Below, piece after piece: positions 1 to 7,859 of a stretch of 18,371 nucleotides of DNA. Positions within the stretch are counted from its first letter, which is position 1; each line of letters opens with the position of its first letter. The notes under the pieces are model-generated. The model was given only the letters and a program-made list of their open reading frames with translations, had not been told where the DNA came from and made no database searches. A program made the position numbers and the translations under genes. Source of the DNA: JAMCZZ01 sp964363695 (GTDB taxonomy: Bacteria; Patescibacteriota; UBA1384; XYA2-FULL-43-10; 1-14-0-10-43-13); contig CAYIJI010000021.1 of the NCBI GenBank assembly GCA_964363695.1, positions 1 through 18,371 of the forward strand. The letters run 5' to 3'.

Positions 1-3000
1 TGATATTTAGATCCACTGCTGTTAAAGCATCGGTTAGCTGAATAGCGCCGGTAGAAGAATGAGAGATAACATTAAAAGCGTTTGCATTGGATCCAACGGT
101 TTGAGTTGTTCCCGAACTGGCTGTGAAGTTAACTGTAGACGTACCAGCTGTGAATGTTCCGGAATTAGCCCAGTTGCCGGAAAGGGAAATGGCAGCTGAA
201 GCATCCGGCTTTAATATTCCAGCTGCTCCGATTGACACATCTTTGTATGTATCTCCTGTATATGGAGTCCATTGTCCGTCAGTTACAGTTAAAGTATTTG
301 ACACCGTTTGGGCGGCAGCTGGATCAACATCGACAGTATCGCTTGGACTTCCTGCCGAATTGTTTATGGTAAGGTTGTAAAATGTATTAGTTCCGGAAAT
401 TGTTTGAGCAGCAGCGCCGTTGAACGTAACGGTGGAAGTGCCGGCAGTGAAAGTTTCGTTGTTTACCCAGTTGCCGCCGATATTAATATTGATTGTCTTT
501 GGCGCGCCGCCACTCCCACTGGCATCAATGATATTGCTGCCGGCGACAGTAGAATCTACTATAGTTAGATTCCCTGTTAAAGTAATTGTGCTATCTGTTG
601 TTTGAGAACTATTAACAATCTTACCATATCTATCAGTAGTATAACCAACATCAATATTGCCGGTGGTAGTTAGAGTATAGCCATTGAGATCAAGAGTTGC
701 TGTGCTGCTTGTAGCACCAAATATTCTTACACTTCCAGATGCAATACTGCCGCCAAGGGTTTGCGTTCCGCTGCTAACAGCAAAATCTACGTTTGGATAA
801 GTAACAGTAGTGGGAATAATCGCATTTGCCCCTGTAAATAATATTCTTGTAGAACTGGCTAATGTAGCGCCATTAGTGGTGATTAAATTGTAGCCAGAAC
901 CATTGCCACTTAAAGAAGGTCCAGCAGGATTAGTACTAGTAAAACTTCCTGTGGCATCGCCGTTCAAAATCAATTGGTGAGTGATGACTCCATTACCAAG
1001 CCAAGTAGCGGTTTTGCCGGTGTAGGCTGTCTGTAAATTGTAGAAAGTATTAGACCAATTCCTTGTGGTAATATTGCTGTTGCCAGTGATGGCGACTGTT
1101 GAAGTACCAATATTAATGGTGCCAAGAGAAGAATCCCAACTACCGCTTAATGTGATTGTTGAAGCATTGGCGGTTAATGTTCCGCCGGAAGCAATGGTTA
1201 AATTAACACAATCAATATTATAGTTTGAAGCGGTGGTGGTCAGAGTAGTATAGTTATTAATTGTGAGATTTCCTGTCATAGCAGTAGAGCCAGCAGCATT
1301 TAAGTGGCCTAAAAGAGAATAAGCGGTAGTAGCTGTAGGAGTAAGGGTTAAATTATTATATGCTACAGCAGCAATATTTGTCGCTGTAGTTGTGCCGGTG
1401 TAAATAACAGTTGATCCGGTAGTAGTAAATGTCCCTCCCGCAGTCAAGGTCAAAGGCGTGACTGTTCCAGTAAGAGTAAGGATATCGCTTGTAATATTAA
1501 GAGTATCGTCTGCTCCTATAGTCAAAGATGTCATTGCCGCGTTAGAAGATGTAGAAACTGAAGTGGTGGTGCTCGGCCCGATAGTTACAGTTCCCAAATC
1601 CTGGCCTGAAGTAGAATCTGTTATCGTCTGCGTTACCCCGTCAAAAGTCCACGTACCTGTCCCTTTTGTAACCGTACCGGCTGCGGCAATCGAGAGATTG
1701 CCGGCGAGATTTACATTGGGGTTATTGGTGGAAAGTATCAGCTTGCCATCGGTAATAGTTAGAGCATTATTTATATCAAGATTGCCTGATATAATGACAT
1801 TATCATAAGTGACCTGGGTATTATTGAGAGTAACATTATAAAATGCCTGTCCGCCAGTGGTAACCGTCTGATGGACGGCGGCGTTGGACTGGCCTACGAA
1901 GGTAGTGGTAGAATTGGTGAAATTAGAGCCGGTAGTTTCGGCGTTTGTCCAATTCTCCGAAATACTAAAATCAATTGTATTGGTTCCATTAGCCAAAATT
2001 TTGTTACCGCCGCTGCCGGCATAAATATCCATTCTCTTGCAAGTAACAGTGGATTTGGCAGCTCCGGTATTTTGCAGAACGCCGTTATAGGTTGGCGCCC
2101 CAGATACACCAATTCTCATTAATAACCAAATTGTATCCCCGGTTATACTATAACCATTTAAATCTACAGTAGCGGTTTTATTAGTAGTGCTTGCAGCTAT
2201 ATAAAACCCAGCCGCCGCAGAAACATTGCCCTGTAGTGTAAGGGTATAGTTGTCAGACGGCCTGAATTCAAATCTATCAAGCGTAGTAGTATTGGAAGTA
2301 TCTTTTGGCAGGTTTAAACTTGCGGGGGAGTAAAATTCAAAATATGTGCCCCATGTATAGGCATAGCCAGGGTTCGCATTATAACTACCGCCAAAGACCA
2401 AAGGATTAGAGCCATACATAAATATATAGGTCCCGTCCAAAGTAACTTTATTTCCCGAAGAGCTGCCAAAGTAAAAAGTGCCATAAACATTAGCCGTATA
2501 ATTTATGGTAAATGTTTGGCCGGAGGTAATAGCTTTTAAATTGTAAAAGCTTCTGCCGGCATCTACAGTATTGAGCGTAACGGTCGACGCAGCGCCGGTA
2601 AAGTCTACCGTTGAAGTGCCATAGGTAAATGTACCAGCAGATGAATCCCAAGAACCCGGTACAGTGATAGTTGTAGCATTGGCAACATAAGTTGCTGCTG
2701 CCAAAATTTTAAAACTACCGGTACCACCTTGGGATGGGTCAAGGGTTAAATTAAAATTGGCAGTTACAGTACTAGTATAACCTGTGTTTATAGTAAATGA
2801 GGCAGCAGTGGCGGCCACATCAATGGTAATGGCAGTATTGGAAGTTGCGTCTAGAACAACATCATTAGTGTTGTTAGGTACATTACCGCATGACCAGTTG
2901 GTTGCGGTGTTCCAACTCGCCGTGGCAGCGCCATTATTCCAAGTACAGATGGTGGTAGCGGCTTTTACGGGATTTGGTTTACCTAAAAGCGGGTATGAAA

Positions 3001-3316
3001 AGAATAACGCGCTAGATAATAGAACAACTAGTAAAGCGCCAGTATGTACTTTAGTTGCATAAGGCTTTACATGCCAATTGTAGTACCAAGTATATTTAAT
3101 TCTACAGTAGTTATGAAATGGGGCAAAAAAAGAGAACGTTGTTTTGGTCGATTTTTGGATACCTAAAAGCTGCCTGTCAATATTTTTTAGGGCCTCTAAA
3201 TGCTCTTCTCCTTCATCAACTAACTCATTCATTAACCGCTTATCTTTACTTAGGTAAGGTAACTTACGAGCAGTTTTTTTGAATGAATCCTTTAATGACC
3301 TGAAAATTTTTCTCAT
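1..3316 (-). CDS. Giant beta-repeat surface protein, 3' end outside window
   Basis: I read one open frame of 1105 codons without a stop, from ATG at 3316 to the left edge, so the C-terminus is missing. A GAGGGG Shine-Dalgarno lies 5 nt upstream of the ATG. Residues 1-92 are a basic, partly helical cytoplasmic segment. Residues 93-111 are hydrophobic (ALLVVLLSSALFF), followed by a possible signal peptidase site VKAA at 117-120. The exported part opens with WNTATNWSCGNVPNN, the W..NWS.G.VP motif that often begins bacterial beta-solenoid passengers. It continues as imperfect repeats built on GNW-N-GTFTAGTSTV-F-G---QTI-G---FYNLTI, for example near codons 225-275 and in the last 150 codons. Composition is rich in Thr, Ser, Asn and Gly and poor in charge. 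I infer a cell-surface adhesin or S-layer-like filament; no catalytic motif is visible. It has its own promoter and follows the 1025-aa ATPase gene. Confidence 0.85.
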   Translation of the reverse strand, partial: MRKIFRSLKDSFKKTARKLPYLSKDKRLMNELVDEGEEHLEALKNIDRQLLGIQKSTKTTFSFFAPFHNYCRIKYTWYYNWHVKPYATKVHTGALLVVLLSSALFFSYPLLGKPNPVKAATTICTWNNGAATASWNTATNWSCGNVPNNTNDVVLDATSNTAITIDVAATAASFTINTGYTSTVTANFNLTLDPSQGGTGSFKILAAATYVANATTITVPGSWDSSAGTFTYGTSTVDFTGAASTVTLNTVDAGRSFYNLKAITSGQTFTINYTANVYGTFYFGSSSGNKVTLDGTYIFMYGSNPLVFGGSYNANPGYAYTWGTYFEFYSPASLNLPKDTSNTTTLDRFEFRPSDNYTLTLQGNVSAAAGFYIAASTTNKTATVDLNGYSITGDTIWLLMRIGVSGAPTYNGVLQNTGAAKSTVTCKRMDIYAGSGGNKILANGTNTIDFSISENWTNAETTGSNFTNSTTTFVGQSNAAVHQTVTTGGQAFYNVTLNNTQVTYDNVIISGNLDINNALTITDGKLILSTNNPNVNLAGNLSIAAAGTVTKGTGTWTFDGVTQTITDSTSGQDLGTVTIGPSTTTSVSTSSNAAMTSLTIGADDTLNITSDILTLTGTVTPLTLTAGGTFTTTGSTVIYTGTTTATNIAAVAYNNLTLTPTATTAYSLLGHLNAAGSTAMTGNLTINNYTTLTTTASNYNIDCVNLTIASGGTLTANASTITLSGSWDSSLGTINIGTSTVAITGNSNITTRNWSNTFYNLQTAYTGKTATWLGNGVITHQLILNGDATGSFTSTNPAGPSLSGNGSGYNLITTNGATLASSTRILFTGANAIIPTTVTYPNVDFAVSSGTQTLGGSIASGSVRIFGATSSTATLDLNGYTLTTTGNIDVGYTTDRYGKIVNSSQTTDSTITLTGNLTIVDSTVAGSNIIDASGSGGAPKTININIGGNWVNNETFTAGTSTVTFNGAAAQTISGTNTFYNLTINNSAGSPSDTVDVDPAAAQTVSNTLTVTDGQWTPYTGDTYKDVSIGAAGILKPDASAAISLSGNWANSGTFTAGTSTVNFTASSGTTQTVGSNANAFNVISHSSTGAIQLTDALTAVDLNI

Positions 3317-3368
3317 TTAAACCCCTCAGCTTAAATACATACAAAAATGCAGAATGTTCTTCATTTCA

Positions 3369-3397
3369 ATTATATCAAGTTTTTATCTCTTTAGCAA
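3369..3397 (-). promoter_or_regulatory. Promoter of the surface protein gene
   Basis: On the minus strand a -35 box TTGCTA (3397-3392), a 17-bp spacer and a perfect -10 box TATAAT (3374-3369) precede the surface protein gene. The predicted transcript start near 3362 gives a leader of about 45 nt. The -35 box overlaps the U-tract of the preceding gene's terminator by two bases. Confidence 0.7.
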
Positions 3398-3420
3398 AAA
3401 AATAGTTTATAGAACTATTT
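3396..3420 (-). terminator. Intrinsic terminator overlapping the stop of the 1025-aa ATPase gene
   Basis: Arms AAATAGTT (3400-3407) and AACTATTT (3413-3420) form an 8-bp AT-rich stem with a 5-nt loop. On the minus strand the stem runs into a T-tract (3402-3396). The TAA stop at 3409-3407 lies in the loop and the edge of the stem, so the last codons of the gene are part of the hairpin. The stem is weak in energy but has the right shape. Confidence 0.55.
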
Positions 3421-6400
3421 CTTCCCCTTCTTTCAAATGGTTTGCATCAGCATGACTAACAGCAGTCTTTGTTTTCTTTTCATCATCAGTACTCTCCTCT
3501 GATTGAGACTTAATTTCCTCCGGTTTAATCCCAATTTTTTCTAGTCCTATATTTTTTTCTTCTTTCTTTTGATCGCCCGCAATATCCATATCTTTCTTCT
3601 CATGTTTGTCATGACTCATATTGCCGTCAGATTTTTTTACCTTGCTTGCCAATTCAATCATCTTTAGAGCATCTTTGGGAACTTCCACTCCCAATTCCTT
3701 TTGCTTTTCCAAATCAATGTCTTCGCCGATAAACCATTTAACTCCACCCCTAGCGGTTTGTTCTTTGTAGAGTTTATCTCCGATTATATTTTGATATCTA
3801 AAAATTCTTGGCTTTGAATCCTTCTTTGGCTCCATCTGCGCCTCTTCCTCAGTCAAAGTAGTACCTTTCGGCTCGGTTACAATAGGCGCAGCATCCTCTT
3901 TCTTTTCAGGCTTAGTTTCATCCCCCGCTCTATAAATGATTGGATTCTCAATCCTCTCCCCTTCTTCTACTTCCTTTCTTGGGGGAGCTGAAACAATAGT
4001 GGTATTATGCGCAGTTTTGTTTTTCAGTAATAACGCCTCAAGTCCGCCTTGCTTAAAAGCTTCCGCTTCTGCCTGAAGAATCGCTTTCTCCTCTTCCGCT
4101 CTGTTGTTTATTTTTTCCTCAATAACCGATCTAGGAGTAGAATATTTTTCGTGGGATTGGTTAATAATTTTTTCTACATTGCCAGTCAATTTTTGAACCG
4201 GAGGCAAAGTCTTAGCTGAAAAAGCCGGCGATGAAATACCGTCAATCAGAAGTTTGATATAGACATTGTACTTATCAAGATTCACTAAATCATTGGCATC
4301 AAACACCGGTTCAAACTCCTTAACCAAGAAATCGGCATCCGTTCCGCCTATTCTAAACGATACGATTGTGCCGGCATTGCCGAATACCGCGCTTCTAACC
4401 TCTTCAGACATTTGGTCAATATACTGGTTCGCCATTGTTAAGCAGAGGTTGTACTTTCTGGCTTCCGACAAAATAGTGGCAAAGGATTCGGTCGCGAAGT
4501 TTTGAAACTCATCAACGTATAGGAAACAATCAGAACGCTGATCCGCTGTAACATCGGCCCTGCTCATTGCCGCGAGTTGAATTTTCGTAATCATCATGGC
4601 GCCAAGAAGAGCGGAATTGTCCTCTCCGATCTTTCCCCTTGAAAGATTCACGACCATTATTTTTTTCTGATCCATAATTTCTCGAATATTGATCCGAGAT
4701 TTAGGTTGCCCAACAATGTTCCTTATCGTCGCCGTCGCCAAAAATTGGCCGACTTTATTCAAGATCGGCGAAACAGCTTCTGTTCTAAATTTACTGTCAT
4801 ATTGCGCGAACTCGTTTAACCAGAAATCGCGGATAACCGGGTCTTTAACCTGTTCAACTATTGTATCTCTAAAGCGATTGTCGGTAAGCATTCTGGGGAT
4901 ATCCAGCATTGTCGAATTAGGACAGTCAAGTAATGCAAGGACAGTGTTCCTTAAAATGTGTTCCAAACGAGGCCCCCAAGAGTCCCCAAATATCTTTTTA
5001 AATATGCCGACGAAGCCGGAGGCGACCATGCCCTTGAAATCATCCTCTACAGTTTCTAACAAGTTAAAACCAATCGGATAGCTTCTATCAGCCGGATCAA
5101 ATACAATTACGTCATTAATTCGACTATCAGGCACGCAAGACAAAACTTTGTCCGCCAGCTCGCCGTGAGGATCAACGACAATTACACCCTTGCCTCTAAC
5201 AACATCGTCAATCGCCATGTTCTCTATTAAGGTCGACTTGCCGGTGCCGGATTTACCCACTATATATATGTGTCGGCGGCGATCGTCGCCTTTGATGCCG
5301 AATTCATGAAAAGTATTGCGGAAATTCGTTGCTCCAATCACTGTCAAAATTTCTTCCGGTGTATTTATCCTTAAAGGTAAATTTGCAGGAGGCTCGCCTT
5401 TCTTTGAACCCGACCAAACAATATTGGGAGTCGCAACTGTTTCATGAGGAAGGTGGTATATTGAAGCCAATTCGGCAATATTTAAAATATTCCCGTCGTC
5501 CTCGAAAGACCTTTCGGTAAAATCTTTCCACAGGTCATAATTATTGCTGACTATCTCCCCCGTCTTAAAACCGTTTAAATTAGTGGTATTGAACTGTTTA
5601 AAAGCAGCCGAAACGCTCTGGCATCTAACTTTGGCCGAAACAGGATCCTTAGCAATCGAAAGAATGCGGATTTTGGTTTCAAATCCTAATTTGACAATTT
5701 TTTGTTCAATGCCTTTCAAGGCTTCTTCGACCGTTGAAGGAAGTTTAACTTCTAGCACATTTTTATCTGCTTCGGCGCCAGGCTGAATCAACTGTTGCAT
5801 AAATACTTTTGAGAATTGTTTGAAATGGCCGAAAAATAAACCTGTGATACCTGCACCTCCCGGCTTCCGTCCTGCCCTTACTGCCGAAATTATGTTGTTG
5901 CCTTTTTCCTGCCACTCATCCCCCACCGGCCTCATAATTAGCTGGAACCATACCTCTTCGCCTTGGTCCAATTTCGTCATTACTGAAGTAATGCCGCTTA
6001 AAGGATCAACTTCGAAATCGGTAAAGAACTTAACCGGATATACGTCAGGCTTAGTCATTATAAGATCAGAGGAGGCAAAATTGATTCCGCTGGTCGGAGT
6101 GACTGATTCGGTATAATCAGTTACTTCATGAATCTCCACTGTTGGATATTGAGCGTATATTTGTCCTTCAACAAAATCTTTTATGTGATTAGGCACATAT
6201 ACATAGAACTGAATGTATTTATCTTTAGCTACAATTTCAAAGCTCAAATGATTCTGGTATAAGGAGTTCTCAGAATAAATGCCGTGAATAGAAGCAAACA
6301 TTTGCTCTGCTGAAAGAGGTTTTTTGTCGTTATTCTTTGGCACATCGATACGCAAAGTTGTGTACTCCTGTGAAAGAAGCCATTCCTGCTTAGCTTGAGC

Positions 6401-6484
6401 CTGTTTGATCCTATGCAGAACCAAAGCAAGATAAAAAAAAGCTGATATTATAACTAATATTATGAGATACAAAAAAAACTGCAT
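3407..6484 (-). CDS. Membrane-anchored HerA/VirD4-type ATPase (type IV secretion DNA-binding domain family), long form
   Basis: 1025 aa. An N-terminal membrane helix (residues 3-24) is followed by an alpha/beta domain to about residue 390, then a RecA-like motor. The motor has Walker A GKSGTGKST (410-418), the strand and acidic motif VIVVDPHGE (434-442), the motif FLYVDEFQNF (654-663) and NQYIDQ (686-691). This set is typical of the HerA, VirB4 and TraD/VirD4 superfamily, whose members move DNA or protein at membranes by ATP hydrolysis. Residues about 770-1025 are a Lys/Glu-rich tail, probably disordered, that the 848-aa paralogue lacks. The start is supported by AGGGG 6 nt upstream. It is paralogous to the 848-aa gene through the whole N-terminal domain and motor. 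I infer a conjugation or secretion motor, or a coupling protein of a CPR type IV-like apparatus. No VirB6, VirB8 or VirB10 partner is recognisable nearby. Confidence 0.88.
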   Translation of the reverse strand: MQFFLYLIILVIISAFFYLALVLHRIKQAQAKQEWLLSQEYTTLRIDVPKNNDKKPLSAEQMFASIHGIYSENSLYQNHLSFEIVAKDKYIQFYVYVPNHIKDFVEGQIYAQYPTVEIHEVTDYTESVTPTSGINFASSDLIMTKPDVYPVKFFTDFEVDPLSGITSVMTKLDQGEEVWFQLIMRPVGDEWQEKGNNIISAVRAGRKPGGAGITGLFFGHFKQFSKVFMQQLIQPGAEADKNVLEVKLPSTVEEALKGIEQKIVKLGFETKIRILSIAKDPVSAKVRCQSVSAAFKQFNTTNLNGFKTGEIVSNNYDLWKDFTERSFEDDGNILNIAELASIYHLPHETVATPNIVWSGSKKGEPPANLPLRINTPEEILTVIGATNFRNTFHEFGIKGDDRRRHIYIVGKSGTGKSTLIENMAIDDVVRGKGVIVVDPHGELADKVLSCVPDSRINDVIVFDPADRSYPIGFNLLETVEDDFKGMVASGFVGIFKKIFGDSWGPRLEHILRNTVLALLDCPNSTMLDIPRMLTDNRFRDTIVEQVKDPVIRDFWLNEFAQYDSKFRTEAVSPILNKVGQFLATATIRNIVGQPKSRINIREIMDQKKIMVVNLSRGKIGEDNSALLGAMMITKIQLAAMSRADVTADQRSDCFLYVDEFQNFATESFATILSEARKYNLCLTMANQYIDQMSEEVRSAVFGNAGTIVSFRIGGTDADFLVKEFEPVFDANDLVNLDKYNVYIKLLIDGISSPAFSAKTLPPVQKLTGNVEKIINQSHEKYSTPRSVIEEKINNRAEEEKAILQAEAEAFKQGGLEALLLKNKTAHNTTIVSAPPRKEVEEGERIENPIIYRAGDETKPEKKEDAAPIVTEPKGTTLTEEEAQMEPKKDSKPRIFRYQNIIGDKLYKEQTARGGVKWFIGEDIDLEKQKELGVEVPKDALKMIELASKVKKSDGNMSHDKHEKKDMDIAGDQKKEEKNIGLEKIGIKPEEIKSQSEESTDDEKKTKTAVSHADANHLKEGEEIVL

Positions 6485-6506
6485 GTTTATCCCCTATTTC
6501 TTTGTA

Positions 6507-6525
6507 ACTTACGCTTTGCGCAAGT
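6507..6525 (-). repeat. Second hairpin in the leader of the 1025-aa ATPase gene
   Basis: On the minus strand ACTTGCGC, loop AAA and GCGTAAGT form an 8-bp stem with one G-U pair. It lies between the 10-bp hairpin upstream and the Shine-Dalgarno. Its role is unknown; it may stabilise the mRNA. Confidence 0.4.
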
Positions 6526-6540
6526 TCGGTTTAATGGTTT

Positions 6541-6568
6541 TATGATAAATGCACCGCCATTTATCATA
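6541..6568 (-). promoter_or_regulatory. Perfect inverted repeat at the predicted transcript start of the ATPase gene
   Basis: TATGATAAAT (6541-6550) and ATTTATCATA (6559-6568) form a perfect 10-bp inverted repeat around an 8-nt GC-rich loop. It begins where a transcript from the TATAAT box at 6581-6576 should start, so it could be an operator or a 5'-terminal RNA hairpin. There is no T-tract on the minus strand, which argues against a terminator for the sigma-like gene. Confidence 0.5.
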
Positions 6569-6575
6569 TAATACT

Positions 6576-6581
6576 ATTATA
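6576..6581 (-). promoter_or_regulatory. Probable -10 box upstream of the 1025-aa ATPase gene
   Basis: A perfect TATAAT on the minus strand lies about 92 nt before the start codon. The best -35 candidate, TTGATA, is 20 bp away, which is too far to be convincing. The promoter call therefore rests mainly on the -10 box and its position. Confidence 0.45.
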
Positions 6582-6638
6582 CACTATTTTTCTAATTCTA
6601 CTATCAAAATCAACACTAAAGGTCTTTTGCTTAGCCGT

Positions 6639-6691
6639 TGAGAAATGAGAAATGAGAAATTAATGAAAAATGGTTAATGGGAAATGAAAAA
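6639..6691 (-). repeat. Degenerate heptamer array after the stop of the sigma4/HARE-HTH gene
   Basis: On the minus strand, seven units close to TTTYTCA (TTTTTCA, TTTCCCA, TTAACCA, TTTTTCA, then three TTTCTCA) follow the TGA stop almost directly, with one 4-nt insertion. The placement matches the array after the 848-aa ATPase gene. Confidence 0.6.
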
Positions 6692-6698
6692 TAACTTG

Positions 6699-7679
6699 TC
6701 AAGCGAGTGCGTATTTATCTCTGCCGACTTTTTTAAAATCGGGCTTAGTTTGGAGATTGATAATAATCGTATTTTTTTTGACCGTTCTTTGTTTTAGAAC
6801 TTCGCTGACAATTTCATCAACCTTTAGAGGGCTTTTAACATCTAAAATATTTTTAATAATATCTTTTACCGTACCTGGATTATATCCCCATTCGCTTAAA
6901 GCATAGATTCCCCTGCCAACCAAGACAAATCGATCATCGGCGATCAATTCGTTATGAACAGTAGCTTTAACTACCTTTTTCTTGGAGAACTTTTCTTCAT
7001 TTATTTTTTTGGCAATTAAATCAAAATGAATAGGTTTGCCTTCTTTTTTTAGAATATAGTAAATCTTATCGCGGACATTCTTAGGATTAACTTCAGGCCA
7101 AGCTGCTAGCCCAATAAAATCGTTTTCTGTTTTAATCAGTTTCTTGCTAATATGAGGCAATTCAGAGAGAAATGTCATCTCGTATTTACTCTGGCTTGGA
7201 TTTTCTTTAACAAGAATATCGATTGTTGTTGGTTTTTTAATTTTCTCAAGGTGACCGGCCCAGCTGTTAATCACATCCAGCACTTCGTCTTTCGATAAAG
7301 ATGCAATAATCCAGCTCGCTTCCAGTTCTCTAGTTTTGTCGATCTTCTTTATGTCCGGCATTAAAAAGAAAATGAGATGCAGAGCATTAAATTCATTTTT
7401 GTTGGTTTTTAGATGGTCCTCTAAAAACTTTTCTGCAATACTCTCGTGCTTGGCAATTCCCCCGCTTTGTTTAAAAGATTGAATAATAGTTTCCAGATAT
7501 TCGTTCTTGCGGTCGACTATTTTAGATGCAAGTTTTCTTAGCCCTTCTTTTTCAATCTGACGAATTCTTTCTCTGGAAAGATTTAACTCCTTACCGATAG
7601 ATGAAAGAGTTTTTCTGCTTTCATCGATACCAAAACGGCCGGCTATTACCCTAATTTCATTGGGCTTTAAGTCTGCCAT
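6699..7679 (-). CDS. Sigma region 4 and HARE-HTH transcription regulator, 5' end probably lost in the assembly gap
   Basis: The first 53 residues form a complete sigma-70 region 4 helix-turn-helix (RFGIDESRKTLSSIGKELN, then RERIRQIEKEGLRKL). Such a module would contact -35 DNA or a regulator. Two winged-helix units follow at about 200-264 (GKPIHFDLIAKKI to VLVGRGIYALSEWG) and 268-325 (PLKVDEIVSEVLKQ to KKVGRDKYALA), like the HARE-HTH of RNA polymerase delta. No sigma region 2 is present, so it is not a complete sigma factor. The listed ATG has no good Shine-Dalgarno. The frame stays open upstream to the N run and encodes KIVKRA directly before the Met, which fits the helix normally preceding region 4. 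The true start is therefore probably in or beyond 7700-7709, perhaps the ATG at 7732. It ends in TGA. I infer a gene-specific transcription regulator. Confidence 0.8.
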   Translation of the reverse strand: MADLKPNEIRVIAGRFGIDESRKTLSSIGKELNLSRERIRQIEKEGLRKLASKIVDRKNEYLETIIQSFKQSGGIAKHESIAEKFLEDHLKTNKNEFNALHLIFFLMPDIKKIDKTRELEASWIIASLSKDEVLDVINSWAGHLEKIKKPTTIDILVKENPSQSKYEMTFLSELPHISKKLIKTENDFIGLAAWPEVNPKNVRDKIYYILKKEGKPIHFDLIAKKINEEKFSKKKVVKATVHNELIADDRFVLVGRGIYALSEWGYNPGTVKDIIKNILDVKSPLKVDEIVSEVLKQRTVKKNTIIINLQTKPDFKKVGRDKYALA

Positions 7680-7699
7680 TGCTCTCTTGACGATTTTGT

Positions 7700-7709
7700 N
7701 NNNNNNNNN
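7700..7709. other. Assembly gap (10 N)
   Basis: Ten consecutive N bases lie just upstream of the annotated start of the sigma4/HARE-HTH gene. The round number suggests a placeholder of unknown true length. As drawn, the upstream ATG at 7732-7730 is out of frame by two bases. Confidence 0.95.
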
Positions 7710-7782
7710 GGACTAAAATTCTTTATTGTCATGTGCGTTTTAATTAATTATTTAAACTTTTCAAGATATTGTTCCTGCATCC

Positions 7783-7837
7783 ATCAGCGTTTGATCTGCG
7801 TGAAAGATCTGTGTTGTTATTATCAGTGTTTAATCAG
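7783..7837 (-). repeat. Degenerate CWGAT-type array after the 175-aa gene
   Basis: On the minus strand five units start with CTGAT or CAGAT and repeat every 11-15 nt, with a consensus near CWGATYAAACR. The array begins directly after the palindrome that follows the stop codon. An AAAGATCTGTGTTGTT direct repeat is also present at about 7803-7818 and 7862-7877. Similar CTGATTAAACGCAGAT patterns occur between genes in other bacterial genomes. Confidence 0.5.
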
Positions 7838-7857
7838 CCTGCCTGCCGGCAGGCAGG
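7838..7857. repeat. Perfect 20-bp GC palindrome next to the stop of the 175-aa gene
   Basis: CCTGCCTGCCGGCAGGCAGG is its own reverse complement and lies two bases beyond the TAA at 7862-7860. It could act as a hairpin that ends or protects the mRNA, but there is no T-tract. I recall this kind of CCTGCCGGCAGG palindrome as a common intergenic repeat in Patescibacteria; it could not be searched here. Confidence 0.7.
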
Positions 7858-7859
7858 TG

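Noticed and set aside
123..3062. Plus-strand open frames across the first 3 kb
   Set aside because: They are antisense shadows of the continuous 1105-codon minus-strand frame, with low-complexity translations caused by Thr/Ser/Val repeat codons.
3407..6484. FtsK/SpoIIIE chromosome translocase
   Set aside because: There is one N-terminal membrane helix rather than four, no gamma domain at the C-terminus, and the DEFQNF motif fits the HerA/VirB4/VirD4 group better.
6699..6701. TGA as a sense codon (SR1/Gracilibacteria code)
   Set aside because: TGA ends the winged-helix domain exactly at its natural boundary, also ends the 300-aa gene, and no in-frame TGA occurs inside the supported genes.
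6699..7679. Complete housekeeping sigma factor
   Set aside because: Only region 4 is present. Regions 2 and 3 are absent and the rest is winged-helix sequence.
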